Positions 1 to 10,281 of a stretch of DNA of 64,000 bases are shown here, piece by piece; positions within the stretch are counted from its first letter, which is position 1, and each line of letters starts with the position of its first letter. The stretch comes from Verrucomicrobiaceae bacterium. Lineage in GTDB: Bacteria > Verrucomicrobiota > Verrucomicrobiia > Verrucomicrobiales > Verrucomicrobiaceae. Below the pieces are notes generated by a model. The model searched no databases and was not told the DNA's origin. It saw nothing but the letters and a program-made list of their open reading frames with translations. The translations under genes and the position numbers were made by a program. The DNA lies in contig JACKQF010000005.1 of the NCBI GenBank assembly GCA_024232965.1, positions 1-64,000 on the forward strand. Reading direction: 5' to 3'.

Positions 1-1
1 G

Positions 2-3000
2 GGCGAGCGCTCTTTTCACCGGTTGCGGTTGATCGAGAGACCCAGCTTCAAGCATCCTTTGCTGCGCATCGATGAAGAGATCGCCATCGAAGCCGACGGC
101 ACCCGGCGTGTGATCTCGCAGCAGGCCTATGTAGCCGATCATGTGGTGTTCAAGCCGAAGGACGGCCTCACCGAAACGCAAATCTTGGAACGCCTCAAAC
201 CTCTCGGGGCCGCTATTCGCAAAAAGATGCCGGCCTCTGGCATCTGGCTGATCAGTTTTCCAAACGTGACGCTGGACACCGTCCCAAGAGCACTCCGAGA
301 GATCCGGAAGATGGGAGATCTAGCAAAGGTGGCTGAGGTCGACTGGGTGGTGCATGCGCAACTCGTCCCAAATGACAGCAACTTCTCGACTCTCTGGGGT
401 ATGAACAATACGGGCCAAAGCGGTGGTGTAGCAGATGCAGACATCGACGCCCCGGAAGCCTGGGACATGACCACTGGTAGCCGCTCGGTTCTGGTGGGGG
501 TGATCGATAGCGGCATCGACTACAATCACCCCGATCTCGCCGCCAACATGTGGATGAATCCAGGTGAAATCGCTGGCAATGGCATCGACGACGACAGCAA
601 TGGCTACATCGATGATGTTCGCGGTTGGGATTTTGCCAACGATGACAATGACTCAATGGACGACAACAGTCACGGCACGCATTGTTCCGGAACGATCGGT
701 GGAGTCGGCGACAACGGCAACGGTGTGGCCGGCGTCAATTGGCAGGTCTCGCTAGTTGGGCTGAAATTCCTCGACTCCACTGGCAACGGCCTCATCTCAG
801 ACGCCACTGAAGCCACGGCCTACGCCACCGATCTCGGTGTCACCCTGACCTCAAACTCCTGGGGCGGCGGCGGGTATTCCCAGTCGATGCAAGACGTGCT
901 CGAAGAGGCCAATGCGGCGGGCATTCTCTTCGTCGCCGCAGCTGGCAATGATGGTACTGATGTCGAAACCTCGCCAAACTATCCCTCGGGTTACCAAGTG
1001 CCTAACGTCATTGCCGTTGCTGCGACAACTGACGCCGATGAGCTAGCAAGCTTTTCAAACTATGCAGCAACAGAAGTCGATCTGGCAGCGCCGGGTCAGT
1101 CGATCAACAGCACCATCCCAAACAACAGCTACGCTTACTTCAACGGAACCTCAATGGCCACTCCGCATGTCTCGGGTGCATGCGCCCTGCTCAAGGCATG
1201 GTATCCCGCACTGACTCATTCGGAGATCAAATCGATCATCCTGCGCTCAGTCGATCCTGTCGCAGCACTCACTGGATTTTGTGCCACTGGAGGTCGTCTC
1301 AATGTGCATCAGGCGCTCTTACAAAGCGAAGAAATCACCACCGTCCCCGAGACTCCACACATCGCAACGATGTCTTTCGGCGGCGCCCCCAGTCCAGCCA
1401 ACAAAACCTATACCCTGCGCAATCGCGCCACCACATCCGCCTCGTGGACCGCCACAGCCAGTGAACCGTGGGTCGCCTTGTCTCTGACCAGCGGGACCTT
1501 GGTGCCTGGCGAATCATTCCCGCTCGTCGTCTCATTCACCTCAGGTGTGCAAATGCTGCAACCCGGCGTGCATGAAGCAATTGTCACCATCTCAAACATT
1601 ACTTCAGGCAGGTCAGAGACGCGCAAGGTGAGCGTCGAAGTCGTTCCGCCTGTTCTGATCGCCGAAAACCTGGACACCGATCCCGGCTGGCCAATGGACG
1701 GTGAATGGGCCTTTGGTCAGCCCACGGGAGACGGCGCGATCAATCACGGATTCCCCGACCCCACCGGCGGTGCCACGGGCACCAACGTCATCGGCGTGAA
1801 TCTGGCTGGGGACTACTCAATCACGCCAGGCGGTCCATTTTATGTCACCGCAGGTCCATTTGACTTGACCGGACGCGATCATACGCAGCTGCAGTTTGAA
1901 CGATGGCTCAATACAGATGCGGGCGACTGGGTCGGCGCTTGGGTCGATGTCTCGCACGACGGAGTCACCTGGGATCGCCTGTGGACTAACATCGGCGGCG
2001 TTTCAGATGCGGAGTGGACCACGCAACGTTTTGACATCTCCGCAACTGCGGATGAACAAGCCACTGTCTGGGTCCGCTGGGCTTATGATGTCAAAGACAT
2101 CGCGGACGTGTGGGACCTGTCTGGCTGGAACATTGATGACATCAAAATCCTCGGGACTCAGTCGAATCGCCTAGCCCTCAACGGCCCACAGTCAATGACC
2201 GAGGGCGATGCGGCACAGACGTTCACCGTCACCGTGACGCCCGCTCCCGTCGATGACCTGATCGTCACCATCAGTTCGTCCGCGCCATCGCAAGCAACCG
2301 CGCCAATGGACGTCACGATTTTGGCAGGCCAGACATCGGCAGACTTTTTGGTTACCCCGGTCGATGATCTCTTGGCAGATGGAACCCAAACAGTGACGGT
2401 CAGCGCCAGCGCGATCGGTCACGAAGGCTCGACACTTTCAACTCAAGTGCATGACAACGAAGTGCGCACCTTATCGATCACGATGCCAGCGAACGTCACC
2501 GAAGGAGACGGAACGATCTCTGGCCAAGCATCTATTTCTCTCGATTCGCCCACCGATGCAGATGTCTGGATCGTATTGACGTCCGACGATCCTGGCGAAC
2601 TCACCGTCCCCGCAACGATTCTGATCCCAAGCGGCATGAGTTCTGCAGATTTTGAATTCACGGTCGCGGATGACTTCCTCATCGACGGTACGCAAACAGT
2701 CCATATCACCGCCTCGCAACAAGGCTGGACCACCGGCAGCACCAGCATCGACGTGCTGGACGATGAGGCACGCACGCTCACCATGAATCTCCCTGTATCG
2801 ATATTGGAAGGCCAATCTACGACGGCGCAAGGTTCAGTCACGCTCGCAGGGATCACTCCCGTGCCATTGACCATTGCATTGGTAAGCAACGATTTAGGGG
2901 AAGTCACCGTGCCCTCCAGCATTACCTGTCCCGCAGGTGGATCGAGCGTCTCTTTTCCTCTGACCGCAGTCGACGATACAGAAGTCGATGGCGATCAAAC

Positions 3001-6000
3001 GGTCACGATCACTGCGACGGTGGCCACCTTCTCCAATGGCGTTTCATCGCTCATCGTCCACGACGATGAATCCCCTGCCCGGCCTGGCAATCCCCAGCCA
3101 TTCAATACTGCCACGCAGATACATCCTGATAGTGACTTGACCTGGACCGATCTTCCGGGAACTGGAGCCACGCCAGACAGCTACGAGGTCTATTTCGGCA
3201 CGAGTCCAAGTCTAGCTGCACCTGATTTGCTCGGCAGTACCACTGACCACACCTGGGTCCTGCCCCGCCTGACTCCTGGCACGCAATACTTCTGGCAAAT
3301 CATCGCCCACAAGGGCTCCGCCACAAACGCCAGTCCGGTTTGGCATTTTGACGTCCCCCCCATCGGACCACCCGTGCGTTTTGAATGGAGCGCGATCCCC
3401 GCCAGTGTCCTCGTGAGTCAACCGATCAACGCAACCGTCACGGCCTATGACGCCTTTGACAATGTGAGCACGGGCTACAACGCCAGCGCCGACCTGACAG
3501 TGGTGCAACCGCTAGACACCATCGTGATCTCCGAAGTGAATCCGAATACGCCCGATGCGATCGAATTCACCAACGTCAGCGATGCAAAGATCGACCTTTC
3601 CGGCTGGGTGATCAGCATTTACGACGGCGATGTCTGGCCTGGACGGAAAACCTTTACCCTCCCCGCTGGCACACTCTGCGCTGCTGGCGATTCTTTTGTC
3701 CTCGAAGAAGCGGGCACCACGCCCGGGGCCTATCCTTACTTCTACACGGGTGCCAATATCAACTGGCTAGCAGATCCGCTGAGTGCTGTCGCGGTTCTCA
3801 TCTCCAAGCCTGACGGAACCATGATCGACTTTGTCTGCGCCACTTACGCAAACCCAGTCCTGATCACATCGCCAGCCGTCATCCCACCGACCCAATGGTC
3901 AGGGCCACCCATCGCAGTGCCCCTCAACTCCGCCAATGATTATAGCCGCGTCGGCTCCACGGACCATCACACTTCCGCAGATTGGATAGAGACCACGCCC
4001 GCCATCGGCACACTTGATCCCGCGATGGAAATCCCGTTTTGGGGCAATGAGTTTCTCACTGCGGCATCCCCAAACACAATCGATTTTTCTTCAGGAGTGT
4101 GGAATGGTGTTTTCAATGTTAGGCAACCACTCACCGACATCCGTGCGCGCATCACTGCAACCGAAGGCCAAAGGGGCCACAGCTCGGCCTTCAGCGTCTC
4201 GAGCGTTGGCGCGCTGTCTCTGACCGTAGACGCATCAAGCTACAACGAAGACGTCGGAGTCATAGCGGATGCCGTCAGCGTCAGCATCCCTGCGCCATCG
4301 GTTGAAGATGTCACCATCACGATCACCAGCAACGACACGACGGAGATCGTCAGCATGAGCCTCTTCATTCCCGCAGGCCAAACGATCGCCACCAGCGACC
4401 TCACGATCCTGGACGATTTGGATCTGGATGGCACCAAGCGCGTCACGCTCGATGCCAGCGCGATCGGTTACGAACCCATGATCTCTGTCATCGACGTCCA
4501 TGACAACGAAACTACCACTTTGACGCTGACGGTGCCCGCAACGGCAAACGAAGCCGACGGGGTTCTAGCGGGTCAAGGCAACGTTAGCGTCCCGGTGCCA
4601 GTGGATGCGGATGTTCAGGTAGCACTGCTCAGTAGCGATCCGAGTGAAGTGATTCTTCCCCCCTTCACGACGATTTTGGCGGGCCAATCAAGCGCCACCT
4701 TTGACGTCACCATCGTTCAAGACGACTTGCTCGATGGAACCCAACCTGTCAACTTGACGGCCTCCGTCACGAACTGGACCAGCGGCACCGCGATCACCAA
4801 CGTAACCGATGACGAGCAAGAATCAGCGACGATTATCGCTCCGACATCGGTTTATGAAGGCCAAGGCACTTTGCCAACTGGATTGACCATTCAAATCGGC
4901 GGTATCGCGGTCAGCGAAATCCCCGTTGCATTGGCATCGAGTGACGAGACTGAACTGATCGTGCCCACATCCGTCACCGTCCCCATTGGGCAATCTTCAG
5001 TCACTGTACCGCTGACCGTGGTGGATGACGCAGTTTTTGACGGATCACAACATGTAACCATCAGCATTGAGGCCTTTGGCAGCATCCAGACACCGGCATC
5101 AATCACTGTGCAGGACAATGACGCCGCCAGCTTTGAGATCAGCCCTGTCCCCAGCCCTCAGAAAGAAGGCGTTGCCTTCTCCGTCACGATTACGCCCCAC
5201 GATTTTAATGGTGACCCGATTCTGATTCCGGTCAGCGGACCTATCACTTTGGCCGCCATCGCCGACAGCAATTCTTTACCACTCACGCCCACTACGCTGG
5301 CGATCAACGGTGGTTCATGGACAGGGTCCGTGCGAGTGCTGACGGCCGCAACAGATGTGCACTTGGAGGTCACAGCGCCAATGGCCCAGGCCTCCAGCAA
5401 TCTATTCGACGTCACGATGGGCCCCCGTCTGACCTACACCCCAGGATCGTTCAACGTCACACTCCCTGCTCAGACGGTGAAGACTCGCACCTTGACGCTG
5501 GGGAATGATGGGGCAGAGCCACTGACGTGGAGCCTCACGTCCAGCTTCACCAACATTCTGAGCACCAGCCCCACTTTTTTCGGGACACCCAACAGTGAGG
5601 CAGCGTCAGACAAAAGCTCCCACCCCATCACTCAAGCAGACGACACGGTGCACCGCATGCCTGCCGTAACCGGCGGCTCCGCCGCGGCCATAGCATTGCC
5701 TGAACGACCTCTTTCTGAAGTCCTGACACTGATCAATTCCAAGCATGCAGACATCACCGCACTCATCCCCGGAGCCTACGCCTTCACCGATGGCGTGACT
5801 GGCAACAACATCCTGGATGGTGGCGATGACATGTACGACAATGGCAACTACCTCAGCACCAATCTGAACGGTTCGGGCACTTACCTCAGCTATTCCGATA
5901 ACCTGATCCAGACTTCCACCCCGCTGGGCTCTGGTGGCCAATACTTCACTCGCAAACATCCAAAGTTGTTTGTCTTCGCCGCAGACATCGGGGGCGTAAC

Positions 6001-8839
6001 CCAATTCAATATCAACGGTAATCTCGGGGCTGACGGAGGCGGCGCGGTCAATGGCACGATCCTCTCTGCAACACTCAACGGCATCACCTACAATGGAATG
6101 GTGAAGCGCGTCTTCGGCACCAGCGATCCCTCCGTCAATCACCTGATCGTCACGAGAGAAACCCCGGGCCTGACCAATACGTTTAGCACGAACACAGACA
6201 ACGACTACCAGCGCGTCTCCGGTCTTAGCAGCACGACCCGCATCTATTATCTCCTTTTCGCCGCCGCCAATGGCGGGCAGATCACGGACCAGCAAACCCA
6301 GGCGATTTTCCAAAAATTCATCGAGGTCATCAGCCCGCTCGACTGGGCCACCGCAAGCCCAAGCTCAGGGATCATCCCCGTGGGGGCAACGCAGGATGTC
6401 ACCCTCTCGTTCAGCGCGATCGGCCTCGATCCCGGCACCTATGAAGGCGAACTGGAACTGACCTCAGACGACGCCCGCGATCCGGTGGTCCCACTGCCGC
6501 TGACACTCAATGTCACACGCCCAGTCGATCACCTTGAGTGGGACACCATCGCATCCCCCCAGTCCGTCAACGAACCGTTCACCACTACGTTGGTCGCAAA
6601 GGATGACATGGGCGCAGTCGTCGCCGGCTTTGATGGAACCGCAGATATCACCGCCTTTGACGAATCATCCGCAGGCGATACAACCACGGGCGCAGGCACC
6701 GGCCTGACCTTCCAATTGCTGGACACAAGTTACCGAGTACACCGCACCGAGTGCCTGTACACACCCGCAGAGCTCGGTGGACCAGGCAGGCTCTCTGGCA
6801 TGGGTATAGACATCTCATCGCTTGGCAATCCGTCGGTGATCAATCTCACCGTCAGAGTGAAGCTCTCGCTGCGCTCCAGCTTCAGCACCGGCAGTCAATG
6901 GGATACGACCGACTGGCAAACCGTGTTTGCCGGTCCGATCACCGCAACACTTGGATGGAATCAAATCCCATTCAGCACCCACTTTGACTATGACGGCACG
7001 CGCAACTTGCTCGTCGACGTCAGTTTCTCGAATGCAACATCGAGCATTTCGACCGTTGTTCGCTGCACCACCGTGACTCCTTCGAGGGTGCTGCTGGCAG
7101 GTGCATCCAGTGGCGATCCGTTGACTTGGTCTGGCACGACGCCCGCAGGTTCCCCCAGCTCTCTGCTTCCCAGCCTGCGCTTCACGCGAACTGGTGTCAC
7201 CGTTCCGTCATCACCAGCGACGACCACGGCCTTCATTGACGGCATCTGGACCGGTCCCGTCACCGTCGGTGCGCTAGGATCTGTTCGACTCACCGCACAA
7301 ACGTCCGATGGAAAAGAGGGTGTAAGTAACGCCTTCGCACTGACCAGCAGCGGCACCCTCACCTTGACCACGCCATCCAGTGCGACCGAAGGCGCAGGGT
7401 TACTTGCCTCCGCAGGAACCGTCACCGTCAGCGCCGCCCCACTTAGCGATCTCACGGTCAATCTCGCTAGCACGCCCGGTGGAGTACTCTCATTACCCGC
7501 ATCTGTCATCATCCCAGCCGGGCAAACTTCCGCAAATTTCGACATCACGGTGCTAGACAATGCTTTGCTGGACGGAAGTCGTCAGGCACATTGCAGCGCC
7601 TCTGCAGCAGCGTACCCAACCGCCACAGCGATCACGCAAATTGCCGATGACGAAACAACTTCTATCACGGTGTCCTCCACCGCCACTATTGCGGAGGGCA
7701 CCACCTCTGCCACAGGCGTCGTCTCGCTGGGACAAGCAGCAGCAGCGGATCTGGTGATTGAGCTGTCGAGTTCCACACCATCGCGTCTCACTGTTCCTGC
7801 CACCGTTATCATTCCGGCCGGGCAGAGTAGCACCACTTTTACCCTCGTCGCACCCGACAACAATCAAGTCGATGGCACCGGTACCTCCACAGTGACGGCA
7901 ATGCTGCAAGGTTCCAGCCCCGGCACGACTGCCGTTCAGATCACCGACAATGAGAACAGGAACCTGAACCTGGTGCTCTTTTACACCACCCTGGTGGAGG
8001 GAAATGCCCCCGTGCCTTCGGGAGGCTACGTCTCACTCTCTGGCTCGACTCCGACACCTGTCGTCGTCACCCTGACGTCCAGCGACACCTCCGAACTTGA
8101 GGTGCCAGCCACCGTCACGATCAACACCGGATCATCTGTCAGCCCGTACTTTCCTCTCACTGCCGTGGACGATGTGGTCTTCGACGGAACCCAGACTGTC
8201 ACCGTCACCGCAAGCGCTGCGACCTTTGTCAATTCCAGCAAAAACCTAATCATCCAGGACGATGACTCACTCACCCTTGGATTGACACTTCCCGCAGCTC
8301 TCAGTGAAGTCGCTGGTCCCGGCGCTGGCACAGGTACCGCTTCCATCGGCATCGAAACAGCAGCCCCTATCACCGTAAGCCTTACCTCTTCGCTGCCTTC
8401 CCGACTAGCAATTCCATCGACTGTCACCATTCCATCCGGCCAGAACAGCGCTCCATTCAGTCTCGGCACCATCGACAACCGTATCGAAGACGGAGATGCC
8501 ACCGCAACCATCACCGCCACCCAGGCGGCGCTGAGCACCACCGGCACACTCATCATCACCGATGACGAACCGCACGCTGCCACTGCGATTAAGTCCGAGG
8601 ACGGACTTAGTTACCTCGTCTTCTCCTACCGTCGACTACTCCCCGTCACAGGCCAGCAATCCATTCTCGAAGTCAGCACCACGCTCGACGATTGGCATCT
8701 CGCTGGCGAAGAAGCCGAAGAACTCTCCGCCACACCCACTGGCGATGGCATCACCGAGACCGTCACCGTCCGCCTTCTCCCCGCCATCACCGTAGCCGCA
8801 AAAAAATTTATCCGAGTCCGCACCGCTCCACTACCGTAG
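2..8839 (+). CDS. Giant secreted subtilisin-like (S8) serine protease with Calx-beta repeats, 5'-truncated
   Basis: The frame stays open to the left edge. The first possible start (TTG at 23) has no ribosome site and no signal peptide follows it, so the N-terminus probably lies outside the window. Counting residues from 23: an inhibitor/pro-region at about 30-115, then an S8 catalytic domain with Asp162 (VIDSGID), His217 (HGTHCSG), oxyanion Asn309 (AAGND) and Ser377 (GTSMATPH). After it come a jelly-roll/MAM-like segment (about 545-714), three Calx-beta-like repeats, a fibronectin-III-like unit (about 1020-1110), a lamin-tail-like domain (about 1165-1320), three more Calx-beta-like repeats, a unique region (about 1840-2105), four more repeats, and a C-terminal domain of the kind that ends many verrucomicrobial secreted proteins. 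Each repeat is about 100 residues and ends in a DDE/DNE-type acidic turn. It probably acts outside the cell or on its surface. The substrate is unknown. The S8 assignment is firm; the domain boundaries are by eye. Confidence 0.93.
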   Translation, partial: GERSFHRLRLIERPSFKHPLLRIDEEIAIEADGTRRVISQQAYVADHVVFKPKDGLTETQILERLKPLGAAIRKKMPASGIWLISFPNVTLDTVPRALREIRKMGDLAKVAEVDWVVHAQLVPNDSNFSTLWGMNNTGQSGGVADADIDAPEAWDMTTGSRSVLVGVIDSGIDYNHPDLAANMWMNPGEIAGNGIDDDSNGYIDDVRGWDFANDDNDSMDDNSHGTHCSGTIGGVGDNGNGVAGVNWQVSLVGLKFLDSTGNGLISDATEATAYATDLGVTLTSNSWGGGGYSQSMQDVLEEANAAGILFVAAAGNDGTDVETSPNYPSGYQVPNVIAVAATTDADELASFSNYAATEVDLAAPGQSINSTIPNNSYAYFNGTSMATPHVSGACALLKAWYPALTHSEIKSIILRSVDPVAALTGFCATGGRLNVHQALLQSEEITTVPETPHIATMSFGGAPSPANKTYTLRNRATTSASWTATASEPWVALSLTSGTLVPGESFPLVVSFTSGVQMLQPGVHEAIVTISNITSGRSETRKVSVEVVPPVLIAENLDTDPGWPMDGEWAFGQPTGDGAINHGFPDPTGGATGTNVIGVNLAGDYSITPGGPFYVTAGPFDLTGRDHTQLQFERWLNTDAGDWVGAWVDVSHDGVTWDRLWTNIGGVSDAEWTTQRFDISATADEQATVWVRWAYDVKDIADVWDLSGWNIDDIKILGTQSNRLALNGPQSMTEGDAAQTFTVTVTPAPVDDLIVTISSSAPSQATAPMDVTILAGQTSADFLVTPVDDLLADGTQTVTVSASAIGHEGSTLSTQVHDNEVRTLSITMPANVTEGDGTISGQASISLDSPTDADVWIVLTSDDPGELTVPATILIPSGMSSADFEFTVADDFLIDGTQTVHITASQQGWTTGSTSIDVLDDEARTLTMNLPVSILEGQSTTAQGSVTLAGITPVPLTIALVSNDLGEVTVPSSITCPAGGSSVSFPLTAVDDTEVDGDQTVTITATVATFSNGVSSLIVHDDESPARPGNPQPFNTATQIHPDSDLTWTDLPGTGATPDSYEVYFGTSPSLAAPDLLGSTTDHTWVLPRLTPGTQYFWQIIAHKGSATNASPVWHFDVPPIGPPVRFEWSAIPASVLVSQPINATVTAYDAFDNVSTGYNASADLTVVQPLDTIVISEVNPNTPDAIEFTNVSDAKIDLSGWVISIYDGDVWPGRKTFTLPAGTLCAAGDSFVLEEAGTTPGAYPYFYTGANINWLADPLSAVAVLISKPDGTMIDFVCATYANPVLITSPAVIPPTQWSGPPIAVPLNSANDYSRVGSTDHHTSADWIETTPAIGTLDPAMEIPFWGNEFLTAASPNTIDFSSGVWNGVFNVRQPLTDIRARITATEGQRGHSSAFSVSSVGALSLTVDASSYNEDVGVIADAVSVSIPAPSVEDVTITITSNDTTEIVSMSLFIPAGQTIATSDLTILDDLDLDGTKRVTLDASAIGYEPMISVIDVHDNETTTLTLTVPATANEADGVLAGQGNVSVPVPVDADVQVALLSSDPSEVILPPFTTILAGQSSATFDVTIVQDDLLDGTQPVNLTASVTNWTSGTAITNVTDDEQESATIIAPTSVYEGQGTLPTGLTIQIGGIAVSEIPVALASSDETELIVPTSVTVPIGQSSVTVPLTVVDDAVFDGSQHVTISIEAFGSIQTPASITVQDNDAASFEISPVPSPQKEGVAFSVTITPHDFNGDPILIPVSGPITLAAIADSNSLPLTPTTLAINGGSWTGSVRVLTAATDVHLEVTAPMAQASSNLFDVTMGPRLTYTPGSFNVTLPAQTVKTRTLTLGNDGAEPLTWSLTSSFTNILSTSPTFFGTPNSEAASDKSSHPITQADDTVHRMPAVTGGSAAAIALPERPLSEVLTLINSKHADITALIPGAYAFTDGVTGNNILDGGDDMYDNGNYLSTNLNGSGTYLSYSDNLIQTSTPLGSGGQYFTRKHPKLFVFAADIGGVTQFNINGNLGADGGGAVNGTILSATLNGITYNGMVKRVFGTSDPSVNHLIVTRETPGLTNTFSTNTDNDYQRVSGLSSTTRIYYLLFAAANGGQITDQQTQAIFQKFIEVISPLDWATASPSSGIIPVGATQDVTLSFSAIGLDPGTYEGELELTSDDARDPVVPLPLTLNVTRPVDHLEWDTIASPQSVNEPFTTTLVAKDDMGAVVAGFDGTADITAFDESSAGDTTTGAGTGLTFQLLDTSYRVHRTECLYTPAELGGPGRLSGMGIDISSLGNPSVINLTVRVKLSLRSSFSTGSQWDTTDWQTVFAGPITATLGWNQIPFSTHFDYDGTRNLLVDVSFSNATSSISTVVRCTTVTPSRVLLAGASSGDPLTWSGTTPAGSPSSLLPSLRFTRTGVTVPSSPATTTAFIDGIWTGPVTVGALGSVRLTAQTSDGKEGVSNAFALTSSGTLTLTTPSSATEGAGLLASAGTVTVSAAPLSDLTVNLASTPGGVLSLPASVIIPAGQTSANFDITVLDNALLDGSRQAHCSASAAAYPTATAITQIADDETTSITVSSTATIAEGTTSATGVVSLGQAAAADLVIELSSSTPSRLTVPATVIIPAGQSSTTFTLVAPDNNQVDGTGTSTVTAMLQGSSPGTTAVQITDNENRNLNLVLFYTTLVEGNAPVPSGGYVSLSGSTPTPVVVTLTSSDTSELEVPATVTINTGSSVSPYFPLTAVDDVVFDGTQTVTVTASAATFVNSSKNLIIQDDDSLTLGLTLPAALSEVAGPGAGTGTASIGIETAAPITVSLTSSLPSRLAIPSTVTIPSGQNSAPFSLGTIDNRIEDGDATATITATQAALSTTGTLIITDDEPHAATAIKSEDGLSYLVFSYRRLLPVTGQQSILEVSTTLDDWHLAGEEAEELSATPTGDGITETVTVRLLPAITVAAKKFIRVRTAPLP

Positions 8840-8922
8840 CGGATTGGTCGAATGTCTCGATCCTAGACAAGCCCTCGGAAAACTTGCCACCTGGGCACCG
8901 TCTCGCTACAACTGAGGTTCCC

Positions 8923-10248
8923 ATGGATATTTCCCCTGCCCGCAAGCCTTGGTATCGCGTTCTCTACATCCAAGTTCTCATCGCCGTCGCGCTGGGTATT
9001 TTGGTAGGGCGGATCGAGCCCGAATTTGGCAAGAAGCTAGAACCTCTGGCCAAGGGCTTCATCAACCTTGTGAAGATGATGATCGCTCCCATCATCTTTT
9101 GCACCATCGTGCACGGCATAGCCTCCATGGGTGATCTGAAAAAGCTTGGGCGCGTGGGATTGAAGGCCTTGCTCTATTTTGAAGTGGTCTCCACCATCGC
9201 ACTCGTCATTGGCTTGATTGTGATCAACGTACTCAAGCCCGGCGTGGGGTTCACCCCGGCTGGAGAAACCTTCCACGCCACCGCCGCTGCCGCGACGTCT
9301 TCCTTTGGCGAAAAAGCACAGCACCTCAGCTTCGCGGACTTTTTACTGCACATCATCCCCGATACATTCTTCGGTGCCTTTGTGTCTGGGAATCTCCTGC
9401 AGGTCCTCTTCGTCTCGATTCTGACGGCACTGGCGCTCTCTGCGATGGGCGACCGTGCCAAGCCAGTCCTGCACGGCATCGATTGCGCTGCGGATATCTT
9501 CTTCCGCATCATGGGCATGCTCGTAAAGCTCGCCCCCCTGGGTGCTTTCGGTGCAATGGCCTTTGCCATCGCAAACTATGGTATGGGAGCGCTCGGCAGA
9601 CTTGCCTGGCTCATGGTGGCCTTTTATGTGACATCTGCGGTGTTCGTGATCGTCGTGCTCGGCGGAATCGCCCGTTGGTGCGGTTTCTCTATATTCAGGT
9701 ACCTCGGATTCATCAAAAACGAACTCTTCTTGGTTCTCGGCACCAGTTCCTCAGAGACCGCCTTGCCGGGCCTGATTCAGCGCCTGCAAAGGCTTGGTTG
9801 TTCACGATCAACCGTCGGACTCGTGGTGCCGACCGGCTACAGTTTCAATCTCGATGGCACCAATATCTACATGACAATGGCCGCCATCTTTCTCGCCCAG
9901 GCCACCAACACACCGATGAATCTTACCCAGCAGATCACGCTATTGCTGGTCGCCATGCTCACCTCAAAAGGCGCTAGCGGTGTCACGGGTGCGGGCTTCA
10001 TCACGCTGGCCGCGACACTTCAGGCTGTTCCTGGCATTCCCCTGTCATCACTGGCGCTGCTAGTGGGCATCGATCGATTCATGAGCGAGTGCCGAGCGAT
10101 CACCAACTTCATCGGCAATGGCGTCGCCACCGTCGCCATCAGTCGGTGGGAAAAGGAAATCACGGCCGAAGAATTGCGGCAGAATCTAAATCTTCCCGAT
10201 CACATAGAGCTCCCTCCACCGCAGTCCCTGGAGCCGCCCAAGTCCTGA
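8923..10248 (+). CDS. dctA: C4-dicarboxylate:cation symporter (DctA-like, SDF family)
   Basis: 441-residue inner-membrane secondary transporter. It contains the family's signature regions: the serine-rich hairpin GTSSSETALP, the PTGYSFNLDGT motif followed by a TMAAIFLAQA helix, and the GIDRFMSECRAITNFIGN stretch near the C-terminus. These match DctA-type carriers, which import succinate, fumarate, malate and sometimes aspartate or orotate with Na+ or H+, more closely than glutamate carriers. The ATG at 8923 is preceded by GAGG at a suitable distance; the frame extends upstream, but only over the end of the protease gene. It is followed by a porin gene 33 bases on, so inner- and outer-membrane uptake may be co-transcribed. 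Exact substrate is inferred. Confidence 0.9.
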   Translation: MDISPARKPWYRVLYIQVLIAVALGILVGRIEPEFGKKLEPLAKGFINLVKMMIAPIIFCTIVHGIASMGDLKKLGRVGLKALLYFEVVSTIALVIGLIVINVLKPGVGFTPAGETFHATAAAATSSFGEKAQHLSFADFLLHIIPDTFFGAFVSGNLLQVLFVSILTALALSAMGDRAKPVLHGIDCAADIFFRIMGMLVKLAPLGAFGAMAFAIANYGMGALGRLAWLMVAFYVTSAVFVIVVLGGIARWCGFSIFRYLGFIKNELFLVLGTSSSETALPGLIQRLQRLGCSRSTVGLVVPTGYSFNLDGTNIYMTMAAIFLAQATNTPMNLTQQITLLLVAMLTSKGASGVTGAGFITLAATLQAVPGIPLSSLALLVGIDRFMSECRAITNFIGNGVATVAISRWEKEITAEELRQNLNLPDHIELPPPQSLEPPKS

Positions 10249-10281
10249 GCTTCCGCTTGACGAACAAGGGTGGACAGCACG

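Noticed and set aside
2168..8570. CRISPR-like or DNA-level repeat array
   Set aside because: The periodicity is in the protein (Calx-beta-like repeats of about 100 residues); DNA copies are divergent with no spacers.
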